Program-made: the position numbers and the translations under genes | Notes under the pieces: generated by a model | The model's database searches: none | What the model saw: only the letters and a program-made list of their open reading frames with translations | What the model was told of the DNA's origin: nothing | NCBI RefSeq assembly: GCF_029350945.1 | Contig: NZ_JARKMS010000005.1 | Coordinates: 41,670-105,669, forward strand | Direction: 5' to 3' | From: Maribacter huludaoensis | GTDB taxonomy: Bacteria > Bacteroidota > Bacteroidia > Flavobacteriales > Flavobacteriaceae | DNA: 64,000 bases | Shown: positions 34,726 to 43,533 of the stretch, piece by piece | How the letters are laid out: every line of letters starts with the position of its first letter | Numbering within the stretch: position 1 is the stretch's first letter

Positions 34726-35081
34726 ATCTCAATAAAAGCAGAATCAAACTTAAATCTTATTGTTGAATCTACTAAATTTTTGTTGTGAGCCTTCGTTACA
34801 TGATTTTCAAATAACCGACAGCTCAAAAAGCGTGTTCTACGTACTTTTTAAAAATTCATAGAAAACCGAAACAAATTCTACACTTAAAACTAAGTTTTGA
34901 AGAAAAATAGTCGCGATTCCTAATATCTCAAAATTAAAAAGAAGACGTTGGTGTTAAGATTAATTGTTGTGTAACCCGCAATAGTTGTTGTGAAATCTAT
35001 TTCACCTCTTTTTACGAGCATTTCATCGATAAAAATATACACTTTATCGATGATAAAATACATTTCATCTAAGTAAAATTC
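34726..35081. promoter_or_regulatory. Long control region of the histidine kinase gene with direct and inverted repeats
   Basis: No gene is seen. The stretch holds two copies of TTGTTGTG at 34964 and 34985 (21 bp apart, about two helical turns), a GTGAAAT-CT-ATTTCAC palindrome (34990-35005) and an 11-bp inverted repeat TCATCGATAAA / TTTATCGATGA (35023-35033 and 35043-35053). Direct repeats two turns apart are the typical layout of LytTR binding sites, but the bases do not match the known consensus well. Confidence 0.4.
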
Positions 35082-35112
35082 AAAAAAAAACACCTTAAAA
35101 AGGTGTCTTTTA
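35082..35112 (-). terminator. Terminator after the LytTR regulator gene
   Basis: A short stem (ACACCTT / AAGGTGT, 3-nt loop) is followed on the minus strand by a run of T opposite the A9 at 35082-35090. It separates the regulator from the kinase transcript. Confidence 0.7.
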
Positions 35113-35131
35113 AAAAATATTAGTTTTCTAA

Positions 35132-35896
35132 TTAAGAATTCATAGCTGAAATTATAAATTCCTTAAAATCTTTAGAAATCGGAATCAATGTATTATTTAT
35201 CATAATATCCTTAGAATTAATTGCATCTATATGATCAACATTTACGATATATGATTTGTGCGCTCTATAAAATTTATTCTGCGGTAATTTCTCTAAATAA
35301 TCTTTTAAAGGAGAACGTACCAAGAATTTCTTATCGATCGTATTTACCTCCAAATAAACATTATCTGCTTTTATAAATTGAATATCACCAAATTGTATTC
35401 TATAATACAGATGTTGTTTTTTAACAAAAATTGAGTCCTTTAAAATTGAATTGGACATTGCTACATCTTCAGTGTTGGCAGTATTTGCCGTACCATTACT
35501 TGCCGCAGTCTGCTTACCGTAAATAAAATTGGATAATGCTATTTCTATAGAAGTATATAGATCTTGCTGCTCAAATGGTTTAACCAGGTAACCATTTGGC
35601 TTCACTGTCTTTGCATTTTCAACTGTTGCCCTATCAGAGTTAGAAGTTACAAAAATGAAAGGAATATCATAATTCTCCCTAATATGTTTCCCTAAATCAA
35701 TACCCGTTTTATCAGATGCAAGAATGATATCAATTAAAACAAGATCTACCTGTTGGGTCTTTAAAACCTCTACAGCTTGTTCGTAGACAATTACATTATC
35801 TACAATTTCATATCCTATTTCCTCTAGCATAGATTGCATATCATCGGCGATGATCACATTATCCTCAACAATTAGAATTTTTATGGGTTGTTCCAA
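35132..35896 (-). CDS. LytTR-family response regulator
   Basis: The 254-residue protein has a receiver domain (about 5-120): acidic pocket E11/D12, phospho-acceptor Asp56 in LVLIDIIL, the Thr/Ser switch in FVTSNS and the conserved Lys in VKPF. After a Ser/Ala/Asn/Thr-rich linker, a LytTR DNA-binding domain runs from about 155 to the end (IQFIKADNVYLEV, FYRAHKSYIVNVDHI). It should control transcription in response to the neighbouring TPR kinase. It has its own terminator, so the two genes need not be one operon. Target genes are not evident. Confidence 0.92.
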   Translation of the reverse strand: MEQPIKILIVEDNVIIADDMQSMLEEIGYEIVDNVIVYEQAVEVLKTQQVDLVLIDIILASDKTGIDLGKHIRENYDIPFIFVTSNSDRATVENAKTVKPNGYLVKPFEQQDLYTSIEIALSNFIYGKQTAASNGTANTANTEDVAMSNSILKDSIFVKKQHLYYRIQFGDIQFIKADNVYLEVNTIDKKFLVRSPLKDYLEKLPQNKFYRAHKSYIVNVDHIDAINSKDIMINNTLIPISKDFKEFIISAMNS

Positions 35897-35928
35897 GGTT
35901 TAAATTGGTTTGTGGGTTATACTCAAAA

Positions 35929-36837
35929 TTACAAAAAATAATAATAACTAATAAAAAACAACAGGGCGATAAAAAAGGTACTTAAAGCCAATTTTTTAAG
36001 CTCTGGATCTAGTTCTGCCTCATTATTAGTACGTGCTACTTTTCTTAAATGTACAAATATGAAAAGGTAGCCTACAAGACATACATAACGCAATTGCGAT
36101 CCATTTGTTGTAATCAAAAAACAAAACAGACATAAAAACGAGATAATTAACAATGCGTAGTGATATTTTTTTGCACTTGGCAAACCCATTTTTACTACCA
36201 TGGTGTTCTTACCTACAGCAGCATCAGATCTATAGTCCCGCATATTATTAAGGTTTAGGACTCCAACACTCAAAAGACCAATAGAAATCGCCGGTAAAAC
36301 GGTCATAAAAGAAATAGCTTTTAGGTATAAGAACATAGAACCTAAAACACTTACCAACCCAAAAAATATGAATACAAAAATATCGCCAAGTCCATTATAA
36401 CCATAGGCAGATTTACCTACCGTGTATTTTATTGCGGCCCAAATTGCAAAAGCTCCCAATAATAAGAACAATAAGGGATATAGCATGTTATCTAAGCCAA
36501 AAGACGTAATAATTAGCGATACAATGAGAAATGCATTTACAATGATGCTAATATAAATACCTGTCTTTAATTGAGCAGCTGTGAGAAGACCGCTCTGCAA
36601 AGCACGTTTGGGTCCTAATCTATCATCACCGTCCGTACCTTTTACGCCATCTCCATAATCATTGGCAAAATTAGAGGTAACTTGTAACCCAATAGTAGTT
36701 AATATCGCCAATATAAAAATAGTGCTATTGGTAATCCCATGATAAGCGGCCAAAGCACTACCTACAAGTATACCAGAAATGGATAAAGGGAGCGTTCTAA
36801 GTCTTGCTGCGTTTAGCCAAGCTTTAACTTTAGTCAC
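35929..36837 (-). CDS. menA: 1,4-Dihydroxy-2-naphthoate polyprenyltransferase
   Basis: The 302-residue UbiA-fold protein has about nine hydrophobic helices. The first prenyl-diphosphate Mg site NFANDYGDGVKGTD (about 55-68) and the second, NNMRDYRSD (about 198-206), are both visible. It attaches the isoprenoid side chain to DHNA in the membrane, giving demethylmenaquinone. The start is a GTG at 36837 that overlaps the TAG stop of the upstream SPOR gene (TAGTG), so translation is coupled. Confidence 0.92.
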   Translation of the reverse strand: MTKVKAWLNAARLRTLPLSISGILVGSALAAYHGITNSTIFILAILTTIGLQVTSNFANDYGDGVKGTDGDDRLGPKRALQSGLLTAAQLKTGIYISIIVNAFLIVSLIITSFGLDNMLYPLLFLLLGAFAIWAAIKYTVGKSAYGYNGLGDIFVFIFFGLVSVLGSMFLYLKAISFMTVLPAISIGLLSVGVLNLNNMRDYRSDAAVGKNTMVVKMGLPSAKKYHYALLIISFLCLFCFLITTNGSQLRYVCLVGYLFIFVHLRKVARTNNEAELDPELKKLALSTFFIALLFFISYYYFL

Positions 36838-37445
36838 TAAAACGGATCTTCTATTTGAATTCTTTTACCATCTTGGTAAGAAGCAACAAAAGCATCTCCA
36901 AAACCAATATCCACTAATTGTTTTCTAAAAGATTGAGCTTCTTCTAAAGTCTCAAAATTACCTAATGAATAAGAATAAAAAGGGTTTGTTTTTACAAAAA
37001 GCGTATTGGTCAAAGCTTCTGAAGCCAAGGTCACGTTATTATCTACAAAAGACTTAACCTGAACAGAATATATCTTTTCTTTTTGCAAAAATTCCTTAGC
37101 CAGGTAAAACTCTTTTACAAGACTTAATTCTTCGTTTTGTTCTTTTAAATTTTCAAGTCGGGTTCTAATGGCATCTACACTATCGATAGAAGTTAAAACT
37201 AAATCGTTCGATGAGTTTCTACTAAACCCTCCTGAACTTGAGATACCTGCCGTGTAAGAGGTAAAAGCCAAACCGCCAATAATAAAAAAGGCAGTTATAC
37301 CAGCCAATATATTTCGCTGAATCTTACTCTTCTTTAATTCTTTATTCTTGAACTTTATTTGATCCAATAAGCGCTCATTAATAATCTGGGCCTTATCGAC
37401 ATCTTTATGTAATTCCAATAAATCACTTTCTTCTATAAAAGGCAT
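36837..37445 (-). CDS. Membrane-anchored SPOR-like domain protein
   Basis: The 202-residue protein has a cytoplasmic coiled-coil N-terminus (1-40), one membrane helix (about 44-66, AGITAFFIIGGLAFTSYTAG), a second coiled segment and a C-terminal SPOR-like domain (about 128-202: YSVQVKSF, then YSYSLGNFETLEEAQSFRKQL). SPOR domains bind denuded peptidoglycan at division sites. The domain is somewhat diverged. Its coupling to menA is by a 1-bp overlap, without an obvious functional reason. Confidence 0.75.
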   Translation of the reverse strand: MPFIEESDLLELHKDVDKAQIINERLLDQIKFKNKELKKSKIQRNILAGITAFFIIGGLAFTSYTAGISSSGGFSRNSSNDLVLTSIDSVDAIRTRLENLKEQNEELSLVKEFYLAKEFLQKEKIYSVQVKSFVDNNVTLASEALTNTLFVKTNPFYSYSLGNFETLEEAQSFRKQLVDIGFGDAFVASYQDGKRIQIEDPF

Positions 37446-37617
37446 AATTACAGGGGTAATTTTTAAGCTTAAAACTTAAATGTAAGCCAAAAATTGTTAA
37501 TAACTTTTTATTTACAACAAAAATAAAATTAAATGTAGGGTATTACAAAAAACTAGACGACTATTTGAAATATTCTGTTGAAAATCAATAAGAATTGAAT
37601 ATTCTTACAATTTTAGT

Positions 37618-38454
37618 TTAATCGTCCAAAAGAGTAATACCATCAGATTCTATTTTGATTTTACGTTCTCTATATAATGTACCCAGACCTTTTTTAAAGG
37701 TCTTTTTGCTCATCTGAAAAACGTCTCTAATTTCTTCGGGTGCAGATTTGTCATGCAAACCTAAAAACCCACCGCTATCTACCAGAACTTCATATATTTT
37801 TTTAGCTGCAGGCTCCAGTACTTTTGCACCTAATGGCTGTAATGAAATATCTAATTTATTATCTTTCCTAATGGTCTTAATACAACCAGGTATTACATCA
37901 CCAATATTAATTGGTTTAAATACTTCATTGAAGTAAACCAGACCTTTGTGCTTTTCGTTTACAATGACCTCCCAACCTAAATCTGTTTGTCTGGTAACCA
38001 CCAAATCTACCTTTTCCCATTCCTTAAGGTCAATGGTATCATTACTCAAAAATTTATCGAGCTTGTTAGAAGCCACTAATCTACCGGAACGATCATCTAA
38101 ATAACAGTGGACAACATACCACTGCCCTTCTTTCATCTTTACCCTTTGTTCACGAAATGGAACCAAAAGATGTTTTTCAAGGCCCCATTGCATAAATGCG
38201 CCAAATTCGTTTACCTCCGCTACTTGTAATAATCTAAATTCCCCCAACATTATGTCCGGTTCCAAGGTAGTTGCAACTGGTCTTTCATCATAATCCAAAT
38301 AACAGAAAACTTTAATTTTCTCACCTATTTCATATGCTGTTGGCACATATTTATTTGGCAACAATACATCATTTCCTTCTTCATCTCCCAAAAAAAGCCC
38401 CACACTAGTGTCTCTTAAAATTTCAAGGTTGTTTATACGTCCTAATTCTATCAT
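37618..38454 (-). CDS. CvfB-like S1/RNA-binding protein
   Basis: The 278-residue protein has several S1-like OB modules (about 1-65, 70-135, 150-215) and a C-terminal winged helix (about 225-278, with DVFQMSKKTFKKGLGTLYRE). This arrangement, including FLGDEEGNDVLLPNKY near the N-terminus and GLHDKSAPEEI near 233, is that of CvfB/YitL, an RNA-binding protein first linked to virulence regulation in Staphylococcus. It is encoded in the middle of the men locus, as seen in other flavobacteria. Confidence 0.85.
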   Translation of the reverse strand: MIELGRINNLEILRDTSVGLFLGDEEGNDVLLPNKYVPTAYEIGEKIKVFCYLDYDERPVATTLEPDIMLGEFRLLQVAEVNEFGAFMQWGLEKHLLVPFREQRVKMKEGQWYVVHCYLDDRSGRLVASNKLDKFLSNDTIDLKEWEKVDLVVTRQTDLGWEVIVNEKHKGLVYFNEVFKPINIGDVIPGCIKTIRKDNKLDISLQPLGAKVLEPAAKKIYEVLVDSGGFLGLHDKSAPEEIRDVFQMSKKTFKKGLGTLYRERKIKIESDGITLLDD

Positions 38455-38492
38455 GTTGCAAAATTACATTTTAAATATTTAAAATTTAAGCT

Positions 38493-38529
38493 AAAAAAAA
38501 AGACCGTTACCTAAAGGGTAACGGTCTTT
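38493..38529 (-). terminator. Terminator after the DUF2853 gene
   Basis: A 13-bp stem AAAGACCGTTACC / GGTAACGGTCTTT with a short loop, followed on the minus strand by a T run. It lies 19 bp past the stop at 38548. Confidence 0.88.
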
Positions 38530-38547
38530 ACTTTATTTGTCATCTGA

Positions 38548-38892
38548 CTATTTATCGTAAACAGATTCTTTTTTGAAATGTTGACAAAGCTTGTAGTAAA
38601 TTACAGCTCTGTGCTTGTTTCTGTTAGATGAACCGTACTTGTCCATAACAGTTGCAATAGCTTCATCTAATTTAGCATTGTCAGGTAGACCCAACTTTTT
38701 GATCAAGTAATTGTTCTTTACTGTATCCAATTCTTTTTGATCGCTACCAGATACTTTAGAAGCATCAATATTGTAAATAGATGGTCCAAGACCAACAGTT
38801 ACTTTTTTAAGCAAATCCATATCTGCATTCTCACCAAATTTATCTTTGATATCTGCAGCATACTTTTCGATTAAATCGTCTCTTTTACTCAT
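38548..38892 (-). CDS. DUF2853 family protein
   Basis: I start at ATG 38892 (MSKRDDLIEKYA); a longer in-frame ORF reaching 38952 adds a hydrophobic stretch that is not typical and overlaps menD. The 114-residue helical protein has the family pattern KKVTVGLGPSIYNIDASKVS and a C-terminal KHRAVIYYKLCQHF helix. DUF2853 has a solved but functionally unassigned fold. The gene follows menD by 34 bp and ends at a strong terminator. Confidence 0.85.
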   Translation of the reverse strand: MSKRDDLIEKYAADIKDKFGENADMDLLKKVTVGLGPSIYNIDASKVSGSDQKELDTVKNNYLIKKLGLPDNAKLDEAIATVMDKYGSSNRNKHRAVIYYKLCQHFKKESVYDK

Positions 38893-38926
38893 GTTAAATG
38901 TGTTATAATTAATGGTTAATACACCA

Positions 38927-40678
38927 CTAAGATATGAAACGAAAATAATCAATCAAAATTTTATCGTTTATTAATGTAGGCGTAGTAATTTCCAGTAATT
39001 GCGGACGACTAGATACTTTGAAAAAACTACCCAATTGATCCTGTAGCTCTACCGATGTTCTCGCCGTTATATAATTAAAGCCATACATGGCACAAAGATG
39101 CGCTGCCTTTAATGAGTGCCTGGTCTCAAAATAGGTTTCAAAAACATGTGAATTCTCTTTTCCCGGAAGTATTCTAAAAATTCCACCACCACCATTATTA
39201 ATCAAAATTATCCTAAAGTCAGATCTTAAGTAACTATTCCACAATGCATTACTATCGTAAAAAAAACTCAGGTCACCTGTAATGAAAAGTGTAGGTGCAC
39301 TACTAACCACAGATGCCCCTACAGCGGTAGAAGTACTGCCATCTATGCCACTGGTACCTCTATTACAAAAGACTTTTACGGTAGGGTTGATGTTGAACAA
39401 CTGGGCATATCTAATGGTAGAGCTATTCGCCAATTGTAGGGTATAGTCATTTGGTATAGCTGATAAAATATGTTCAAAAGCCAAGAAATCCGAAAATGGA
39501 ATTTCTTTTAAATATGCCTCTCTTTTTTGTTCATAGTTCTTTTTAATCAAATTCCAATGCGTAAAATAATCACTTTTTGTGATTGTATTATCCGTATACA
39601 TTTCACTAAAAAAATCACTTACAGAAACTTTTATATGTTCTTCTAAACAGAAAAAAGTATCGTTTGCAAATTGCCCGCCAACATGCCAATGGTGTTCTGG
39701 CACATAATCTCTTAAAAAAGCCTTTACTTTCTTTGAAACTATGAGTCCGCCAAAAGTAATAAGCACCTCAGGTTTTAGCTTTTTAAACAACAATTCCCTG
39801 TTAGTATGCATTTCTATAGGTGCAACTAAAGAATCAATACTATTGAAAAAATTAGGATGGTGAATGTTAGATGTAGTTTCTGTCAACACCAGAACACTTG
39901 GATCATTAGCTAATTTCTCTAGCAATATATTTGCAATAATATTTGGAGTATTTACCCCAACTAAAACCATTTTACGGGTAGAAGTATTCCAAATGCGTTT
40001 ATGTTCTTCTAAACTGATCACATCTTCCACCTTTACAGGTATAGCACTTATTTGAGGAGCTATTGAAGGTTCTGAAAGTGTATTGTACAAAGGTTCTTCA
40101 AAAGGGGCATTTATGTGTACAGGAGTATTGGTAGTCAGCGCAATTTCTAAAGCAAGGTTTAATTCGGCATCATTGTAATTTTGAACTTCTTGCTGAACAT
40201 CGCTTACTTCTTTATCAGAAATCCACTCTGGTCTATATTGCAATACCTTATTTGTGGCATGACTTACATCTTGTTTTAGATTGGCAGAATATCTAATATG
40301 ATTTTCAAATACATTTTGTTGATTTATTGTTTGCCCATCCCCTATTCCTAATTTATAAACCGGTCTATCTGCAGAAATAACCAATAGCGGAATATTACTA
40401 AAATACGCCTCTGCTACCGCGGGATAATAGTTTAAAAGAGCACTCCCAGAAGTACATAAAACTACAACAGGCTTCTGCAGTTGTTGCGCCATGCCCAAGG
40501 CAAAAAAAGCGGCACAACGTTCGTCAACAATGCTATAACAGGTAAAATAAGGATTCTCCGCAAATGCTATTGTCAAAGGTGCATTCCTGGATCCTGGTGA
40601 TATTACTATATTGGTAATATCTTTTGCCCGGCAATGTTGAACAATAGATTGTGCGGTAGGTATAGCGGAGTATTTCAT
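38927..40678 (-). CDS. menD: SEPHCHC synthase (2-succinyl-5-enolpyruvyl-6-hydroxy-3-cyclohexene-1-carboxylate synthase)
   Basis: I use ATG 40678 (MKYSAIPTAQSIVQHC), seven codons inside the longest frame. The ~583-residue ThDP enzyme has the N-terminal ISPGSRNAPLTIAF, the glutamate-bearing VDERCAAFFALG loop and, in the PP domain, ITGDLSFFYDSNALW, a GDG-like diphosphate/Mg site, with INNGGGGIFRILPG after it. It joins 2-oxoglutarate-derived succinic semialdehyde to isochorismate. It lies between isochorismate synthase and DUF2853 on one strand. Confidence 0.93.
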   Translation of the reverse strand: MKYSAIPTAQSIVQHCRAKDITNIVISPGSRNAPLTIAFAENPYFTCYSIVDERCAAFFALGMAQQLQKPVVVLCTSGSALLNYYPAVAEAYFSNIPLLVISADRPVYKLGIGDGQTINQQNVFENHIRYSANLKQDVSHATNKVLQYRPEWISDKEVSDVQQEVQNYNDAELNLALEIALTTNTPVHINAPFEEPLYNTLSEPSIAPQISAIPVKVEDVISLEEHKRIWNTSTRKMVLVGVNTPNIIANILLEKLANDPSVLVLTETTSNIHHPNFFNSIDSLVAPIEMHTNRELLFKKLKPEVLITFGGLIVSKKVKAFLRDYVPEHHWHVGGQFANDTFFCLEEHIKVSVSDFFSEMYTDNTITKSDYFTHWNLIKKNYEQKREAYLKEIPFSDFLAFEHILSAIPNDYTLQLANSSTIRYAQLFNINPTVKVFCNRGTSGIDGSTSTAVGASVVSSAPTLFITGDLSFFYDSNALWNSYLRSDFRIILINNGGGGIFRILPGKENSHVFETYFETRHSLKAAHLCAMYGFNYITARTSVELQDQLGSFFKVSSRPQLLEITTPTLINDKILIDYFRFIS

Positions 40679-40727
40679 GTAGTTCAAAAATACGACCAAA
40701 GCAGATCATCTCCCAAAAGTTGGGTAT

Positions 40728-41840
40728 CTATTTACTAAGTAGAACACGCAACATGGTACTACTTTTTAAAGCAGTTTCTTCCCATTCCTTTTCAGGTACA
40801 GAGTCCTTTGTAATACCACCACCTACATATATATTAACCTTTTGATCACACAATTGCATGCAGCGGAGATTCACAAAAAGTTCAGAAGTTTTCATAACGC
40901 TTCTATAGGCACTATTCTCTTGGTTACGACGATTTTTATTTCGTGGCAATTCTGTTTTCGTATGCAGCTCTCCTAAAAATCCGGTATAAAAACTACGTTC
41001 GTACAATTCGTTTTCTAAAATAAACTTTTTAGCGTTTTCTAACGGACTTCCGCAAACCGCGGGTGTTGGGTGTAACGCCTTTAGTACATCACCAAATTTG
41101 TTGGGTGCAAAGGTGCCATTCATTTCTGTTCTTAGATGCCAAAGCTGACCAGCTTTAATAGACTCTCTTTTAGAACTATTTATAGATACAACCTTATTCT
41201 TTAAAGTTTTAAAAATATAATCGGTAACCAATTGCTGTTCCTGTAATTCCTTATTGGCCCAAGTTGGCTCCTTATCACCTACCGCAACTTGTGTACCTGC
41301 CAATGACATTGTCGTAAATTGAGAGCCAATACCCTTTACTAGAATTTCTGGTGTAGCTCCCATCCAAGCTCCAATTTTTGGATGATACCAGAAATAACAA
41401 AAAGCGTTTTTATATGCTGAAAGAATGCGTTGATAAATTTTAAAATAATCGTCCTTACAAACGACCTCTATTTTTCTTGACAGTACAACCTTATCGAAAT
41501 CTTCTCTACCGATACTTTCAATAGCTTTTGATATCAATTTAAGATATCTGCCCTTCTCCGCAGCATCATTCTGTGGTGTTCCATACCCGCGCTGTAAAAC
41601 CTCATCAAAAGAATCTAAACCAACTTTTTCTACAGCGTCCATTTTCATTAGTATAGCATCCGAATTTAAATCGAACGGAGCAAAAACGAATCCGGTTTCA
41701 GTAAAATCCACAACCTTATGAAGGGCATCGTCATCTTGAAAAATACCCACCAATTCATTTTCATTTGGCTTACTGTACAATACAAAAGGCAACTGCTTTT
41801 TAAAGCAATCTTTGGCACGATAAAAAAGTGGTTGCACCAT
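40728..41840 (-). CDS. menF: Isochorismate synthase
   Basis: The 370-residue chorismate-binding enzyme has VVLSRKIEV, WMGATPEILV, MSLAGTQ and the C-terminal ELHTKTE and YVGGGITKDSVPEKEWEET signatures shared by MenF, EntC and anthranilate synthase. It makes isochorismate from chorismate. Because it sits in a menaquinone locus directly before menD, MenF is preferred to EntC. It starts 1 bp after the stop of the hotdog thioesterase gene. Confidence 0.9.
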   Translation of the reverse strand: MVQPLFYRAKDCFKKQLPFVLYSKPNENELVGIFQDDDALHKVVDFTETGFVFAPFDLNSDAILMKMDAVEKVGLDSFDEVLQRGYGTPQNDAAEKGRYLKLISKAIESIGREDFDKVVLSRKIEVVCKDDYFKIYQRILSAYKNAFCYFWYHPKIGAWMGATPEILVKGIGSQFTTMSLAGTQVAVGDKEPTWANKELQEQQLVTDYIFKTLKNKVVSINSSKRESIKAGQLWHLRTEMNGTFAPNKFGDVLKALHPTPAVCGSPLENAKKFILENELYERSFYTGFLGELHTKTELPRNKNRRNQENSAYRSVMKTSELFVNLRCMQLCDQKVNIYVGGGITKDSVPEKEWEETALKSSTMLRVLLSK

Positions 41841-41841
41841 A

Positions 41842-42264
41842 CTAGTTTCTGGGTAATGCGATAGTGGTTAATTTACAAAGAGAGACCAATTGATCATCTT
41901 CATTGGTAACCCTTATTTCCCACAATTGCGTAGTTCTACCCTTGTGCATAATGGTAGCTTTAGCAAAGACAAAACCATCTTTTACGCTTTTAACGTGATT
42001 GGCAGTAATCTCCAAACCCCTAACAAAGAATTTATTACCGTCTAGAAAAACATAAGATGCAGCGCTACCAATACTTTCTGCCAATGCCGCTGTAGCCCCA
42101 CCGTGCAAAACCCCGTCCGGTTGATGTACTTTGGGGGTTACGGGCATTTTAGCCAACAAAAAATCTTCTCCTACATCAATGTATTCGATCTCCAGAGTCT
42201 CCATCAAGGTATTTTTAGAAGATTCGTTACAAATTTTAAGAATTTTCTCTTTGTAGTCGTTCAT
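41842..42264 (-). CDS. Hotdog-fold thioesterase (PaaI family), probable DHNA-CoA thioesterase
   Basis: I chose ATG 42264 (MNDYKEKI), leaving out eight residues of a longer frame from 42288. The ~140-residue protein has the PaaI/YdiI signature VHQPDGVLHGGATAALAESIGS in part: HGG plus Glu in AESIGS forms the active site. It hydrolyses acyl-CoA thioesters. Placement 1 bp before menF makes 1,4-dihydroxy-2-naphthoyl-CoA the probable substrate (MenI role). That is inference from context, since PaaI proteins vary in specificity. Confidence 0.82.
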   Translation of the reverse strand: MNDYKEKILKICNESSKNTLMETLEIEYIDVGEDFLLAKMPVTPKVHQPDGVLHGGATAALAESIGSAASYVFLDGNKFFVRGLEITANHVKSVKDGFVFAKATIMHKGRTTQLWEIRVTNEDDQLVSLCKLTTIALPRN

Positions 42265-42328
42265 TCTTTTTTTTGTAAAATTAAGCATTACATTACCAAA
42301 AGAAAAGGATAACAGTAATGATCGTTTT

Positions 42329-42973
42329 ATGAAAAACCAAATAAAAAATGTAAGCTACAGAACTACGAATACGTATGAAACGTTAAACGAATTGAATAGC
42401 AACACCAAGCAAATTTGGATTGTTTTTCATGGCATAGGTTTCTTAAGCCGATTTTTTCTAAAGTATTTTAATGAGTTGCCCAAAAGTGAAAATTATATCA
42501 TTGCTCCTCAAGCACCTTCTAAATACTACTTAAAAAATGAATATAAACATGTAGGCGCAAGTTGGTTGACAAAAGAGAATACGGCACTTGAAACCAAGAA
42601 TCTATATCATTATTTAGATGCGGTGATAGAAAATGAAAAGCTTCCATCAGATTGTAAGATTTATTTCTTCGGATTTTCACAGGGTATTTCAATAGCTCTT
42701 AGGTATTTAGCATATTCCAAAATGCCATGTTCCAAATTGATTCTTTATGCCGGCGGAATCCCAAAAGAATTAAAAACATCAGATTTTAGTCACTTAAATG
42801 GTAAAAGCCAAGTCATTTTTATCATTGGTGATAAAGATGAATATTTAACACCAAATAAATTAAAAGAAGAGAATAATAAACTTAAAATTCTTTTTGGGGA
42901 TACTATTCAACATATTACTTTTGATGGCGGACATGAGGTTAAAAAACAAATTATAAATCAACTGGCAGAATGA
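42329..42973 (+). CDS. Alpha/beta-hydrolase (carboxylesterase/phospholipase type)
   Basis: The 214-residue protein lacks a signal peptide and has the serine hydrolase order: the oxyanion strand VFHGIGF, the nucleophile elbow GFSQG (about 114-118), Asp in GDKDEYL (about 171-177) and His in GGHEV near the end. This size and pattern match the YpfH/phospholipase-carboxylesterase family. It overlaps the following GNAT gene by 4 bp (ATGA), so they are co-translated. It is divergent from the men locus. Confidence 0.88.
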   Translation: MKNQIKNVSYRTTNTYETLNELNSNTKQIWIVFHGIGFLSRFFLKYFNELPKSENYIIAPQAPSKYYLKNEYKHVGASWLTKENTALETKNLYHYLDAVIENEKLPSDCKIYFFGFSQGISIALRYLAYSKMPCSKLILYAGGIPKELKTSDFSHLNGKSQVIFIIGDKDEYLTPNKLKEENNKLKILFGDTIQHITFDGGHEVKKQIINQLAE

Positions 42974-43527
42974 ACAACACACCAACTTTAGAAAATGAAC
43001 GGGTGATATTGAGCGCGTTAACCTTAGAAAATTACGAAAAGCTGATTCCTATTGCGTCACAAGAAAAATTAGTTAAATATTCTCCTACTGATATTGAAAC
43101 ACCAAGCAGTTTAAAAAATTATGCAGAAATAGCTTTACAGCAATTAGCGGCAGGCACAAGTATACCCTTTATTATTTATGATAAAAAACAAAAAGTCTAT
43201 GCAGGTTCTACCCGTTTCATGCATATCAATAAAATTAACAAAGTGCTACATATTGGATCTACATGGATCGGCCGTGAATTTCACGGTACAGGATTAAATA
43301 CACAAATGAAAAAACTAATGCTTGACTATGCTTTCCAAACAATGGATTTTGAAAAAGTAGAGTTTCGTGTAGACGAAAGAAATATAGCATCAAGAAAAGC
43401 AGTAGAAAAACTTGGGTGCACCTTAGAAGGCGTACTTAGAAAAGATGTGTACCTTTTAGATGGTTTTAAAAGAAATACATGCTGTTATGGGCTTCTGCGC
43501 GAAGAATGGCTAAACGGAAACAAATAA
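42970..43527 (+). CDS. GNAT acetyltransferase (RimJ/RimL type)
   Basis: The 185-residue protein has the RimL-like start LENERVILSALTLENYE and the acetyl-CoA region IGSTWIGREFHGTGLNTQMKKL in parts, then VEFRVDERNIASRKAVEKLGC, an arrangement typical of ribosomal-protein-serine or other N-acetyltransferases. Substrate unknown. It shares an ATGA overlap with the upstream hydrolase gene. Confidence 0.9.
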   Translation: MNNTPTLENERVILSALTLENYEKLIPIASQEKLVKYSPTDIETPSSLKNYAEIALQQLAAGTSIPFIIYDKKQKVYAGSTRFMHINKINKVLHIGSTWIGREFHGTGLNTQMKKLMLDYAFQTMDFEKVEFRVDERNIASRKAVEKLGCTLEGVLRKDVYLLDGFKRNTCCYGLLREEWLNGNK

Positions 43528-43533
43528 GCATGA

